From: Bradyrhizobium cytisi
GTDB lineage: Bacteria > Pseudomonadota > Alphaproteobacteria > Rhizobiales > Xanthobacteraceae
DNA: 64,000 bases
Direction: 5' to 3'
Assembly (NCBI RefSeq): GCF_008123515.1
Contig: NZ_VSSR01000005.1
Coordinates: 1 to 64,000, forward strand
Part shown: positions 8,140 to 17,292 of the stretch, piece by piece
How positions within the stretch are numbered: the stretch's first letter is position 1
How the letters are laid out: every line of letters begins with the position of its first letter
Made by a program: the position numbers and the translations under genes
Notes under the pieces: model-generated
The model's database searches: none
What the model saw: the letters and a program-made list of their open reading frames with translations, nothing else
What the model was told of the DNA's origin: nothing

Positions 8140-9161
8140 CGACCTACATGCTTCAGGAGATCGGCGAGACAGGCGAAGCGGTCGCGCGCCAGCTTGGCCA
8201 CAACGCGGAGCGGCTCGCTGAACTTGGCGCGCGTCTGCGCATGCTCGATCCGCCGCTCGTTGCGACCATCGCCCGCGGCTCGTCGGATTGCTGCGCGCTC
8301 TATCTGAAATACCTCGTCGAGATTGTCTCAGGGGTGCCTTGTGCCTCCATCGGCCCTTCCATCGCGACGCTTTATCGTACCCCGATGCGGCTCGCAGGTG
8401 GCGTTTCTGTCGCGATCTCGCAATCGGGACGCAGCCCCGACATTGTCGAAATGCAGCGCGCCACACGACGCGGCGGTGCGCTGGCCGTCGCACTTGTCAA
8501 CGACGTAGCCTCGCCGCTCGCGCAAGAGGCCGAAGTGCTGCTGCCGTTGTGTGCCGGCACAGAACGCTCCGTCGCGGCGACCAAATCGATGGTTGCAGGT
8601 CTCGTCGCGTGCGCGAGCCTGGTCGCGGCTTGGCGCCAGGATCGGCAGCTCGCAGACGCCCTCTCCGACCTGCCGGACATCCTGCGCGGGCAAGCAGCGC
8701 CGCCGCCCACGGCCATGCTGGAGGGACTCGCAAATGCCCGCAGCGCTTTCGTGCTCGGCCGCGGCGCCACGCTTGCGATCGCCGCGGAGGCGGCGCTGAA
8801 GCTCAAGGAAACCTGCGCGATTCACGCCGAGGCCTATTCCGCGGCCGAGGTCCTGCATGGCCCGGCCGAACTCGTGAGCTCGGGCTTTCCCGTCATCGCC
8901 TTCCTGCCGTCCGACGCGGCGCGCGAAGGCATGCTGCCGACACTTGCGGCGCTGGCGAGTGCCGGCGCGAGGGTGATTACAATCGAGGCCGGAGGCGTCG
9001 ACGAGGCGGATCGTCTCGCGACCGCAAAAGTCGAGGCGACGCTGCTGGAGCCCATCGTCATGATCCACCGCTTCTACCGCCTTGCCGAGGCGCTTGCGCT
9101 CCGGCTCGGGCGAGATCCCGACCGCCCGCGCAACCTGCGCAAGGTGACGGAGACCCGTTGA
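8136..9161 (+). CDS. SIS-domain aminosugar deaminase/isomerase (NagB-II/AgaS type)
   Basis: The 341-aa protein has two SIS domains, like the isomerase half of GlmS but without the glutaminase half. Recognisable parts are IARGSSDCCALYLKYL, ISQSGRSPDIVE, TKSMVAGL, LGRGATLAIAAEAALKLKETC and HAEAYSAAEVLHGPAELV. Proteins of this kind convert glucosamine-6-P to fructose-6-P plus ammonia, replacing classic NagB, which is missing here. It overlaps the regulator gene by four bases and nagA by one base, so translation is coupled. Confidence 0.87.
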   Translation: MTTYMLQEIGETGEAVARQLGHNAERLAELGARLRMLDPPLVATIARGSSDCCALYLKYLVEIVSGVPCASIGPSIATLYRTPMRLAGGVSVAISQSGRSPDIVEMQRATRRGGALAVALVNDVASPLAQEAEVLLPLCAGTERSVAATKSMVAGLVACASLVAAWRQDRQLADALSDLPDILRGQAAPPPTAMLEGLANARSAFVLGRGATLAIAAEAALKLKETCAIHAEAYSAAEVLHGPAELVSSGFPVIAFLPSDAAREGMLPTLAALASAGARVITIEAGGVDEADRLATAKVEATLLEPIVMIHRFYRLAEALALRLGRDPDRPRNLRKVTETR

Positions 9162-10327
9162 TGATCGTTTTGACCGGCGCACGGATTTTTGATGGCGAGC
9201 GTTTCTTTGACGACCACGCGGTCGTCGTCGAAGGCGACCGCGTCGCCGCGATCCTCCCTTACTCCGAGAGACCGCATGGCCCGGCACGCGATCTCGGTGG
9301 CGGCCTGCTTGCGCCCGGCTACATCGATGTGCAGGTCAATGGCGGTGGCGGCGTCTTGTTCAACGAGGACCCGACGCCCGAAGGCATCGCCCGCATCGCC
9401 GCAGCGCATCGCAAGCACGGCACCGTCGGACTGCTGCCGACGCTGGTAACCGATGCCCCGCAAGTGATGGCGGCGGCAATCGCCGGGACGCGCGAAGCAC
9501 GGCAACTGACCCCGGCGACGCTCGGCATCCATCTGGAAGGACCCTTCCTGGATCCGGCTCGCAAAGGCGCGCATGAGCTCAGACATATCCGCGACCTCAA
9601 GCCGGGCGACATTGCGACGATCGTCGAGGCGAACTGCGGCGCCGTCATGCTGACGCTCGCGCCCAATCGGGTCGATGCGGCGAGCATTGCCGAACTCGCG
9701 CGGCATGGCGTGCTGATTTCGCTCGGCCATTCCAGTGCTAGTTACGCGGAGGCGCGCGCAGCCGTCAAAGCCGGCGCACACGCATTCACCCATCTGTTCA
9801 ATGCGATGAGCGCACCCGCCGGGCGCGAACCAGGCATGGTCGGCGCAGCGCTCGATCTCGACGAGGCTTTCGTCGGGATCATCGCGGATGGTCATCATGT
9901 GCACGAGGCGAACCTTCGTATCACCTTTGCCGCCAAGCGGCATGACCGCTTCATGCTGATCACCGACGCGATGCCACCGGCCGCCGGCGGTCCCGATCAG
10001 TTCGATCTACAGGGCCGCCGCGTGACGTGTGCGGACGGTTGCCTGCGGCTCGACGATGGGACGCTCGCCGGCTCGGTTCTGACCATGGACGAGGCGGTGC
10101 GCTATGCCGTCAACGTCGTGAGGCTTCCGCTCGCCGATGCCCTCGCTATGGCATCACGCGTTCCGGCGACGTTTCTCCGGCGCGACGCGGAACTTGGCCG
10201 TATCGCACCAGGCTATCTCGCAAGCCTCGTGCATCTCGACGACGAGCTACGGGTACTCGAAACCTGGATCGAGGGCCGGCCAACCGCCGACGGCTCCAAG
10301 CGCGACGAGCTGGCAGGCAACACCTGA
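9161..10327 (+). CDS. nagA: N-acetylglucosamine-6-phosphate deacetylase
   Basis: NagA removes acetate from GlcNAc-6-P. The 388-aa amidohydrolase shows the N-terminal beta-sandwich, then APGYIDVQVNGGGG in place of the usual HxH-type entry. It has HLEGPFLDPARKGAH with the metal-binding Glu, LGHSSASYAEA and AFTHLFNAMSAPAGREPG with two His ligands. The catalytic Asp lies in LITDAMPPAAG, and AGSVLTMDEAV follows near the end. These are standard NagA motifs and the length is normal. The ATG overlaps the preceding stop codon by one base. Acetate and glucosamine-6-P products fit the neighbouring deaminase. Confidence 0.95.
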   Translation: MIVLTGARIFDGERFFDDHAVVVEGDRVAAILPYSERPHGPARDLGGGLLAPGYIDVQVNGGGGVLFNEDPTPEGIARIAAAHRKHGTVGLLPTLVTDAPQVMAAAIAGTREARQLTPATLGIHLEGPFLDPARKGAHELRHIRDLKPGDIATIVEANCGAVMLTLAPNRVDAASIAELARHGVLISLGHSSASYAEARAAVKAGAHAFTHLFNAMSAPAGREPGMVGAALDLDEAFVGIIADGHHVHEANLRITFAAKRHDRFMLITDAMPPAAGGPDQFDLQGRRVTCADGCLRLDDGTLAGSVLTMDEAVRYAVNVVRLPLADALAMASRVPATFLRRDAELGRIAPGYLASLVHLDDELRVLETWIEGRPTADGSKRDELAGNT

Positions 10328-10346
10328 CTGAAGGACCGATCGAGCC

Positions 10347-11444
10347 ATGTCCTCGCCCTCCATTTCGACCGCACAGAATGTTCGCGTTCTCGTGGTTGGC
10401 CTTGGCACCATGGGAACGAGCCACGCCCGCGCCTACAAATCGGTCGAGGGATTTGAGCTCGTCGGTCTTTGCACCTCCCGCGCAGCCGATCGCGACGATC
10501 TCGAGGCCGAGTTTCCCGCTCTTCCGCGCTTCGAAAGCTTCGACGAGGCGCTCGCGAGCTTGCGTCCCGATGCCGTCGCGATCTGCACCTACACGGAGCA
10601 TCACGCCGCCATGGCCTTGCAGGCTTTCGCCGCAGATGCGCATGTTTTCTGCGAAAAGCCACTCGCCAACACGCTGGAGGCCGCGCGGCGGGTCGTCAGC
10701 GCTGCACGTACGGCCGGAAAGGCGCTGCTGATCGGCTATATCCTGCGCGTGCATCCCGCATGGTCGCGCTTCGTCGAGATCGGCCGGACGCTCGGAAAGC
10801 CGCTCGTGATGCGCATGAACCTCAACCAGCAGTCTACGGGCTCCTTCTGGGAGGTTCATAAGAACCTCATGCGGTCGACTTCGCCGATCGTCGATTGCGG
10901 CGTCCATTACGTCGACATCATGTGTCAGGTGACGCGGGCGCGTCCCGTCGCGGTCCATGCGGTCGGGGCGCGGCTGACGAGCGAGATCGCGCCTGCAATG
11001 TACAATTACGGCCATCTTCACATCATGTTCGACGATGGATCCGTCGGCTGGTACGAGGTCGGTTGGGGTCCGATGATGAGCGAGACCGCTCATTTCGTGA
11101 AGGACTTGATCGGCCCGAACGGCAGTGTGTCGATCGTCGCGAAAGAGAGCACCGATGCGGGCGCGCATTCGGCGGACCATGACACGCATACGCGGACCAA
11201 CGCCCTTCGCATCCATCACGCGGCGCTCGTCACCGAAGGCGGCTTTGCGAAGCCGGATGAGTTGATCTCGACCGCAGACGAACCCGGCCATCAGGAGCTC
11301 TGCGAGCGCGAGCAGCGGCTGTTTCTGAGTGCGATCCGTGGCGAGATCGACCTATCCGAGCATCACGAGGACGCGATCAACTCACTCCGTATCGTCTTTG
11401 CCGCTGACGAGAGCGTCCGAAGCGGTGAAGTCGTCCGCCTGTAG
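10347..11444 (+). CDS. Gfo/Idh/MocA-family oxidoreductase
   Basis: This 365-aa NAD(P)-dependent dehydrogenase begins with a Rossmann fold (VLVVGLGTMGTSHARAY, residues about 13-29). It carries the family's EKP motif in VFCEKPLANTLEAA. The C-terminal sheet domain starts near residue 130 and contains VDCGVHYVDIM with the usual DxxxH arrangement. It ends the plus-strand amino-sugar operon, 19 bases after nagA. Such enzymes oxidise sugars or sugar acids; its presence suggests that the locus handles a modified amino sugar in addition to plain GlcNAc. Substrate is unknown. Confidence 0.88.
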   Translation: MSSPSISTAQNVRVLVVGLGTMGTSHARAYKSVEGFELVGLCTSRAADRDDLEAEFPALPRFESFDEALASLRPDAVAICTYTEHHAAMALQAFAADAHVFCEKPLANTLEAARRVVSAARTAGKALLIGYILRVHPAWSRFVEIGRTLGKPLVMRMNLNQQSTGSFWEVHKNLMRSTSPIVDCGVHYVDIMCQVTRARPVAVHAVGARLTSEIAPAMYNYGHLHIMFDDGSVGWYEVGWGPMMSETAHFVKDLIGPNGSVSIVAKESTDAGAHSADHDTHTRTNALRIHHAALVTEGGFAKPDELISTADEPGHQELCEREQRLFLSAIRGEIDLSEHHEDAINSLRIVFAADESVRSGEVVRL

Positions 11445-11549
11445 ATCCGCGCCTATCGAATGCGCCGCGCACCTGGATCGGAGAGAAATACCCAGGCAAG
11501 TACCCACACCACTGCGCGACAAGCAACGTACCGGCACGCATGGGACATC

Positions 11550-11734
11550 TCAATACGAGCCGGCATGTTGCTTCGGCCTGCGCAAGGCAGCGTCGAACGG
11601 GTTGATCTTCGCCGCCAGCGCCTCGGCCTCGCGCCTTAGCACCTGGACCACAATCGGCAAACGGTCGGCATTCAGCCGCTCGATTGTGGTGCCCATGCTG
11701 ATCGCGGCGAGCGGCTGCCCAGTGCGTTGCGGCT
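11550..11734 (-). pseudogene. IclR-family regulator C-terminal relic
   Basis: A minus-strand frame reads TGQPLAAISMGTTIERLNAD, then RLPIVVQVLRREAEALAAKI, and stops at a TGA at 11550-11552. This resembles the last part of the IclR effector domain (AISxxxxxERL followed by a helix ending in LA-x-x-I). Upstream the frame meets stop codons and no helix-turn-helix is found, so only about 60 residues remain. The family call is tentative because the stretch is short. Together with the adjacent dinB scrap it marks a rearranged junction between two catabolic loci. Confidence 0.45.
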
Positions 11735-11749
11735 AGGGGACCGACGACT

Positions 11750-11828
11750 AGGCGCGTCCCAAGCACTCCAAGGGTTTTTGCCTTGTAAGACGCCGCAAGC
11801 ACAACCCCACCGCCGACTGCTATAGACG
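11750..11828 (-). pseudogene. dinB: dinB fragment (second relic)
   Basis: About 25 codons on the minus strand read IAVGGGVVLAASYKAKTLGV. This is the same segment of DNA polymerase IV that is present in the relic at 22-400, but with different substitutions. No other part of the polymerase is visible on either side. It directly abuts the IclR-like relic and lies about ten bases beyond the end of the next operon. Confidence 0.6.
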
Positions 11829-11837
11829 TGTCGGCAG

Positions 11838-13013
11838 TTACGTCATTCGAACCCAGGCACCCTTGCGTGCCGAGGACTTCACCGCAGCATCGATGAACTT
11901 CACGCCTGCTAGGCCATCCTCAACGGTCGGAAAGGTCACCTCGGGATCCGGCCGTCCGCCGGCCCTTGCCGCGCGGATGGCGCGCGCTGCCTCGGCATAG
12001 ATTGTTGCGAAACCCTCAAGATATCCCTCGGGGTGGCCGGAGGGGACGCGGGTGACGCGGCCCGCCTCGCCCAAGGCGCCGGCCCCGCCGCGGGTCAGGA
12101 GCTGCTTCGGCCGGCCGTAGGGCGTGAACCAGAGATGGTTCGGATTCTCCTGCGCCCATTCGAGGCCGCCTTTGCTGCCGTAGACGCGCAGCGTGAGGCC
12201 ATTCTCATTGCCGACGGCGACCTGGCTCGCCCACAGCATGCCCTTGGCGCCGCCCTTCCACTTGAGGAGGATCTGGACATCGTCGTCGAGACGCCGTCCT
12301 TCGACAAAGGTCGACAGCTGGGCGAACAGCTCGTCCAGTTCGAGCCCGGTGACGAAGCAGGCGAGATTGTAGGCATGAGTGCCGATGTCGCCGATGCACC
12401 CGCCGGCGCCGGACCGTGCCGGGTCCGTGCGCCACGCCGCCTGCTTGTGGCTGCTTGCCTCTAATCGCTCGGTCAGCCAGTCTTGGAGATATTCGGCATG
12501 GACCAGCCGAATCTCCCCGAGGTCGCCATTCGCGACCATGGCGCGCGCCTGCCGGACCATCGGATAGCCCGTATAGTTGTGCGTCACCACGAACACCTTG
12601 CCGCTCTTCTTGACGAGCGCCACCAGCTCTTCGGCCTCCGCCACGGTCGTCGTCAGGGGCTTGTCGCAGATGACGTGGATTCCGGCTTCAAGGAAGGTCT
12701 TCGCGACCGGGCTGTGCATATGGTTTGGAGTTACGATCGAGACCGCCTCGATGCCGTCCGCTCGCGCGGCTTCGGCCGTCGCCATCTCTTCGAAGGAGCC
12801 ATAAGCGCGATCGTCGGCGATGCCGAGCTCCTTCGCCGAGGCCTTGGCTCGAACCGGATCGGACGCGAGCGCGCCGGCAACCAGCTCGAACTGGTCGTCG
12901 ATGCGAGCGGCAATGCGGTGGACGGCGCCGATGAAGGCCCCCTGTCCGCCGCCGACCATTCCCAGTCGGATACGCGCATGACCGCCGGGTTCATTGCTTG
13001 CGTTGATCGGCAT
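11838..13013 (-). CDS. Gfo/Idh/MocA-family oxidoreductase
   Basis: The 391-aa dehydrogenase has a Rossmann segment GMVGGGQGAFIGAVHRIAA (residues about 18-37) and the family motif CDKPLTTTVAEAEELV, with DKP in place of EKP. A C-terminal domain contains GGCIGDIGTHAYNL, where the catalytic His would lie. It is the last gene of the Gts-like operon, 13 bases after an isomerase gene. Two such oxidoreductases and two isomerases share this operon, which suggests stepwise oxidation and epimerisation of a sugar or inositol derivative, for example through a keto intermediate. Confidence 0.9.
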   Translation of the reverse strand: MPINASNEPGGHARIRLGMVGGGQGAFIGAVHRIAARIDDQFELVAGALASDPVRAKASAKELGIADDRAYGSFEEMATAEAARADGIEAVSIVTPNHMHSPVAKTFLEAGIHVICDKPLTTTVAEAEELVALVKKSGKVFVVTHNYTGYPMVRQARAMVANGDLGEIRLVHAEYLQDWLTERLEASSHKQAAWRTDPARSGAGGCIGDIGTHAYNLACFVTGLELDELFAQLSTFVEGRRLDDDVQILLKWKGGAKGMLWASQVAVGNENGLTLRVYGSKGGLEWAQENPNHLWFTPYGRPKQLLTRGGAGALGEAGRVTRVPSGHPEGYLEGFATIYAEAARAIRAARAGGRPDPEVTFPTVEDGLAGVKFIDAAVKSSARKGAWVRMT

Positions 13014-13026
13014 ATTCTCCTCCCGC

Positions 13027-14082
13027 TCAGGATAGGCCCAGCATCTTGCGGTTCGCCGTGTCGTCCGCGCCCGAGCCCGCGAAATCGTCGAAGGCTTTCT
13101 CAGTGACGCGGATGATATGGCTCTTGATGAACTCGGCGCCCTCGCGCGCGCCCTGCTCAGGATGCTTCAGCGCGCACTCCCATTCGAGCACCGCCCAGCT
13201 GCCGTAATCGTGTTGCGTAAGCTTCGAGAAGATGGCGCCGAAATCGACTTGGCCATCGCCCAGCGAACGGAAGCGACCGGCACGGTCGGCCCAGCTCTGA
13301 AACCCGCCATAGACGCCTTGACGGCCCGTCGGGTTGAACTCGGCGTCCTTGACGTGGAAGGCCTTGATGCGCTGGTGGTAGATGTCGATGTAGTCCAGAT
13401 AGTCAAGCTGCTGCAGAACGAAGTGCGACGGGTCGTAGAGCAGATTCGCGCGCGTATGGTTATTGACCCGCTCCAGGAACATCTCGTAGGAGACGCCGTC
13501 GTGCAGATCCTCGCCCGGGTGGATCTCATAGGCAACATCAACGCCATGCTCGTCCGCATAGTCGAGGATCGGCCGCCAGCGCTTCGCGAGTTCGTCGAAG
13601 GCTGTTTCGACGAGGCCGGCCGGACGTTGCGGCCACGGATAGACATAGGGCCAGGCAAGTGCACCGGAGAAGGTCGCGTGTGCGGTGAGCCCGAGACGCC
13701 TGGAGGCTAAGATCGCGCGCTTGACCTGGTCGACGGCCCACGTCGTGCGCGCCTTGGCATTGCCGCGCACCTCCGGCACGGCGAAACCGTCGAATGCCGC
13801 ATCATACGCCGGGTGAACGGCGACGAGCTGACCCTGAAGATGAGTCGAGAGCTCGGTGATGCAGAGGCCGTGATGGGCTGCTATACCTCTCACCTCGTCG
13901 GCGTAGTCCTGCGACTCCGAGGCCTTCTTCAAGTCGAAAAGCCGCCCATCCCAGCTCGGAATCTGAACCCCCTTGTAGCCAAGCGAGGCGGCCCATCCGC
14001 AGATCGAATCGAAGGAATTGAACGGCGCCGCGTCGGCAGCGAACTGAGCGAGGAATATCGCTGGTCCTTTGATCATCTTCAT
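13027..14082 (-). CDS. Sugar phosphate isomerase/epimerase (xylose-isomerase-like TIM barrel)
   Basis: The 351-aa protein belongs to the AP-endonuclease-2/xylose isomerase-like barrels. Putative metal ligands sit in VAYEIHPGED (Glu), LLYDPSHFVLQQ (Asp and His), AFHVKDAEF (His) and VLEWECAL (Glu), in the expected order. It lies 13 bases upstream of one oxidoreductase and 157 bases after the other. Long members like this are often annotated as sugar epimerases paired with Gfo/Idh enzymes. The substrate cannot be read from the sequence. Confidence 0.87.
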   Translation of the reverse strand: MKMIKGPAIFLAQFAADAAPFNSFDSICGWAASLGYKGVQIPSWDGRLFDLKKASESQDYADEVRGIAAHHGLCITELSTHLQGQLVAVHPAYDAAFDGFAVPEVRGNAKARTTWAVDQVKRAILASRRLGLTAHATFSGALAWPYVYPWPQRPAGLVETAFDELAKRWRPILDYADEHGVDVAYEIHPGEDLHDGVSYEMFLERVNNHTRANLLYDPSHFVLQQLDYLDYIDIYHQRIKAFHVKDAEFNPTGRQGVYGGFQSWADRAGRFRSLGDGQVDFGAIFSKLTQHDYGSWAVLEWECALKHPEQGAREGAEFIKSHIIRVTEKAFDDFAGSGADDTANRKMLGLS

Positions 14083-14239
14083 CGAATGCTTCCTTCTATC
14101 CTAGACGCTCCAGCAGCACCTGCCCGCTGAGTTCGATACCCCACCAAAACTCGCCTCCCCTTGCTGGTTCCCGGAGACCGGGCGGGCATTTCACTCCAAT
14201 ACCCAGATCGGGCAATCTTAGCTGAGGACTGTCCCGGCT

Positions 14240-15400
14240 TCAGAACGTCTCCCCGGCCCACAACGCCATCGCCTCGAGGTCGGACAGCGGGGCCGGTCGC
14301 TCGACGCGCGAGCGCACTGCGATCTCTCCGCCTTCGACGCCGGCCTTGAGGATCGCGTGCTTCACTTCCAGCGCATGGCTCGCCAGCGCTCCGGAGGAGC
14401 GGTGTGGCGTGCCGTGTAGCACCGCACTTGCGAGTTCGGCGACGCCCAGACAACGATAGTTGGCCTGATTCGGCATGTGATCGGCCCAATTCGGCGAGCG
14501 CCAGTTGGGCTTGCCGAACGGCCGGTCGTCGGCTGCGACCGAGATCCAATCGCCACCCTTCTCAGTGTATTGCACGGCGCCGCCGAAGAAATTGGGATCC
14601 GGCACCCGCAGCGAGCCCTCGGTGCCGTAAAGCTCGATCGGCGGATGTCCGTGTTTCCAGACGTCCCAGCTCATCGCAAAGATGATGTCGGCACCCGACT
14701 CGAAATGCAGCAGCGACATGACCGTCGTCGGGGTTTCAACCGCGACGGTTTTACCGTTCATCGGCCCCTTCGAGGTGACGAGCCGCGTGGCGAAGCCGGC
14801 GCTCGCGCGCCCCTGAACTCGTACAACGGGACCCAACAGGTTGATGAGGGCCGCCAGGTAGTAGGGGCCCATGTCGAGGATCGGTCCGCCGCCCGGCTTG
14901 AAGAAGAAGGTTGGATCGGGGTGCCAATGCTCCATGCCATGCGACATCAGAAAACAGGTGCCATAGAGCACCTTGCCGATCCGACCCGTATCGACGAACT
15001 CGCGCGCCATCCGTCCGCCGCCGCCAAGGAAAGTATCCGGCGCGCAGCCGAGCTTCAGGCCGCGACGCGCCGCCTCCGCGACCAAGGTCGCGGCGTCTTT
15101 GGCCTCAACAGTGATCGGCTTTTCGCCGAACACGTGCTTGCCGGCGTTAAACGCCGCCTGGCTCACGTCGTAGTGCGCGTTCGGCGTGGTGAGATTGATG
15201 ATGATCTGGATCTCAGGACGCGCCAGCAGCGCCTCGATCGACAACGCCTCGATGCCGAACTGCCCCGCCTGGGCTTGCGCGGCCTCGGGCCGCAGGTCGG
15301 CACAGGCGACCAGCCTAAGATCGCGGAATTTCGGCAAGTTGTGCATGTAGATCGTCGAGATGTTGCCGCAACCGACGATGCCGACTCCGAGCCTGCTCAT
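14240..15400 (-). CDS. Gfo/Idh/MocA-family oxidoreductase
   Basis: This 386-aa protein opens with VGIVGCGNISTIYMHNL, a nucleotide-binding loop. It has GEKPITVEAKDAATLV with the EKP Lys and a middle segment GPILDMGPYYLAALINLLGP where a YxxxH-type site is expected (here DMGPYYL). Other members of the family with this DMGPYY arrangement are usually annotated as sugar dehydrogenases. It sits 13 bases after an isomerase gene on the same strand. It differs clearly from the second oxidoreductase of this operon, so the two probably catalyse different steps. Confidence 0.88.
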   Translation of the reverse strand: MSRLGVGIVGCGNISTIYMHNLPKFRDLRLVACADLRPEAAQAQAGQFGIEALSIEALLARPEIQIIINLTTPNAHYDVSQAAFNAGKHVFGEKPITVEAKDAATLVAEAARRGLKLGCAPDTFLGGGGRMAREFVDTGRIGKVLYGTCFLMSHGMEHWHPDPTFFFKPGGGPILDMGPYYLAALINLLGPVVRVQGRASAGFATRLVTSKGPMNGKTVAVETPTTVMSLLHFESGADIIFAMSWDVWKHGHPPIELYGTEGSLRVPDPNFFGGAVQYTEKGGDWISVAADDRPFGKPNWRSPNWADHMPNQANYRCLGVAELASAVLHGTPHRSSGALASHALEVKHAILKAGVEGGEIAVRSRVERPAPLSDLEAMALWAGETF

Positions 15401-15413
15401 GATCCCCTCCCTG

Positions 15414-16175
15414 TTACGTCCAAGCGGTCACGGTCTCGAGCGCCCTGCGCGCGAAGCGGGCGACGTCATTCGGCTTGTCGTGTTCAGCGACGAACAAGGA
15501 GACCCTGGCCTCCGTCATCGCCGCGCGCAGCGCCGGCCAGTCCATGATGCCGTGGCCGGGATCAGCCCAGCCGTCCTCGTCGACGCACTGTCCCGATGGC
15601 GCAAGATCCTTGATGTGGCAGGCGACCAGGCGCTGCGCATGTTTCTTGATCTCGGCAACCGGATCGCCGCCGCCGCGCACGATCCAGGCGAGATCAGCCT
15701 CCCAAACGAGGTCGGGCGCCTCCTCGAACAGACATTCGAGATAGGTCTTACCGCTGCCGCTACGGCCGTATTCCCAATGATGGTTGTGCCAGCCAAATTT
15801 GAGCCCCTCGTCGGCCACCGCCTTTCCGATGTCAGCAAGCTCGCGCCCAATGCCGCGCCATTCCTTTTCTCCGCCCTCGCGCTCGCCCAATGGTGGGGCC
15901 GGCGCAAAGATGGTCTCGATGCCGAGTCCCTTGCACATCCTCGCCGTGTTGACCGCGTCCCCGCGCAGCCGGTCGAGCCCGACATGGGCGCTCGGCGCGG
16001 TCATCCCGTGGACATCGAGGAGCCTCTTCAGCGTCTCGGGATCGTTGAACAGTCCGCCCCAGGGCTCCACCATCGTGTAGCCGAGGCTGGACAGCAGGGC
16101 GATCTGCGCCTCGAGCGGGGTGATGGAGCGGGCTGAATACAGTTGTATGGACAATCGGTCGATCGGCTTGGTCAT
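15414..16175 (-). CDS. Sugar phosphate isomerase/epimerase (TIM barrel)
   Basis: This 253-aa barrel is shorter than the one at 13027. It starts MTKPIDRLSIQLYSARS; I chose this ATG because the longer open frame reaches into the ATPase gene and its extra residues are low-complexity Arg-rich. Probable metal ligands are in FGWHNHHWEYG, LVWEADLAWIV and VACHIKDLAP. The family includes inosose and keto-sugar isomerases and hydroxypyruvate isomerases. It lies 25 bases after the ATPase gene and 13 before an oxidoreductase gene, within the same operon. Confidence 0.87.
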   Translation of the reverse strand: MTKPIDRLSIQLYSARSITPLEAQIALLSSLGYTMVEPWGGLFNDPETLKRLLDVHGMTAPSAHVGLDRLRGDAVNTARMCKGLGIETIFAPAPPLGEREGGEKEWRGIGRELADIGKAVADEGLKFGWHNHHWEYGRSGSGKTYLECLFEEAPDLVWEADLAWIVRGGGDPVAEIKKHAQRLVACHIKDLAPSGQCVDEDGWADPGHGIMDWPALRAAMTEARVSLFVAEHDKPNDVARFARRALETVTAWT

Positions 16176-16200
16176 GTCGCGCTTTCGGTAGCTGGAGGAT

Positions 16201-17286
16201 CTAGAGGCGTTGTCCGCTTGTCTCGTCGAACAGCGACAGCGCCTGGGCGGGAAACCGCAGCGCGAGCGTGTCGCCCTCGCGCATTTTCGCGTCGGCGTCA
16301 TCGCGGAAGGAGAAGGTCGTGCCGTCGGCGAGGCGGCACCAGATCAGCGTGTCGGCCCCCATCGGCTCGACCATCTCGACGCGGGCGGACACTGCGGACG
16401 GATCGTCGGACGCAGTCAGCTCGATATGCTCGGGACGGATGCCGAGAACGGCCCGCGCGTCGGTCGGCAGGCCGCGGAAGGCGTAGCCGTTCAGTCCGAG
16501 CCGGTTTGCGCCGGCGATGAATCCGGTCTCGCCGTCACACGCGATCCGGCCGGGAATGAAATTCATCGCGGGCGAGCCAACGAAGGAGGCGACGAACCGG
16601 TTGACCGGCTCGCGATAGATCTTCTTCGGCGTGTCGAGCTGTTGGATCACGCCACCCTGCATCACTGCGATCCGATCCGCGAGCGTCAGCGCCTCGATCT
16701 GGTCGTGCGTCACATAGATCATGGTGGCGCTGAGCCGTGCATGCAGCCGCTTGATCTCGACCCTGAGTTCGGCGCGCAGCTGGGCATCGAGATTGGAGAG
16801 CGGCTCGTCGAACAAATACACGCCCGCATGGCGTACCAGCGCCCGTCCAATCGCGACTCGCTGGCGCTGCCCGCCGGACAACTCGCTGGGGCGGCGGTCG
16901 AGGAGACTGGTGAGCCGCAGCATCTGCGCGGCCTCGCCGACGCGGCGCTCGATCTCCTCCCGCGGCGTTCCCGCGACCTTCAGCCCGAACGACATGTTCC
17001 GGCGCACGCTCATGCGTGGATAGAGCGCGTAGCTCTGGAACACCATCGCGATGCCGCGATCCTTCGGTTCTGCCCAGGTGACATCGCGGCCGCCGATATG
17101 GATCTCGCCACCCTTGACGTCGATCAGCCCTGCGATCGCGTTGAGCAATGTCGACTTGCCGCAACCGGACGGTCCAAGCAGTACGAGGAACTCGGACGCC
17201 TCGACGTGGAGATTGAGATTCTCCAGCACCTTCAGGCCGCCAAAGCCGATCTGAAGGCTCCTGATGTCGACGTTCGATTTCTGCAT
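16201..17286 (-). CDS. CUT1 sugar ABC transporter ATP-binding protein (UgpC/MalK type)
   Basis: The 361-aa ATPase drives the Gts-like importer. It has Walker A GPSGCGKST near residue 38, Q-loop VFQSYALYPRMSV, signature LSGGQRQR, Walker B YLFDEPLSNLD and H-loop YVTHDQIEALTLADR. The TOBE-containing C-terminal region is about 120 residues long. It follows the MalG-like permease gene by six bases. It closely resembles the ATPase of the amino-sugar operon (1149-2267) in motifs and length, as expected for the CUT1 class. Confidence 0.93.
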   Translation of the reverse strand: MQKSNVDIRSLQIGFGGLKVLENLNLHVEASEFLVLLGPSGCGKSTLLNAIAGLIDVKGGEIHIGGRDVTWAEPKDRGIAMVFQSYALYPRMSVRRNMSFGLKVAGTPREEIERRVGEAAQMLRLTSLLDRRPSELSGGQRQRVAIGRALVRHAGVYLFDEPLSNLDAQLRAELRVEIKRLHARLSATMIYVTHDQIEALTLADRIAVMQGGVIQQLDTPKKIYREPVNRFVASFVGSPAMNFIPGRIACDGETGFIAGANRLGLNGYAFRGLPTDARAVLGIRPEHIELTASDDPSAVSARVEMVEPMGADTLIWCRLADGTTFSFRDDADAKMREGDTLALRFPAQALSLFDETSGQRL

Positions 17287-17292
17287 GCTGCG

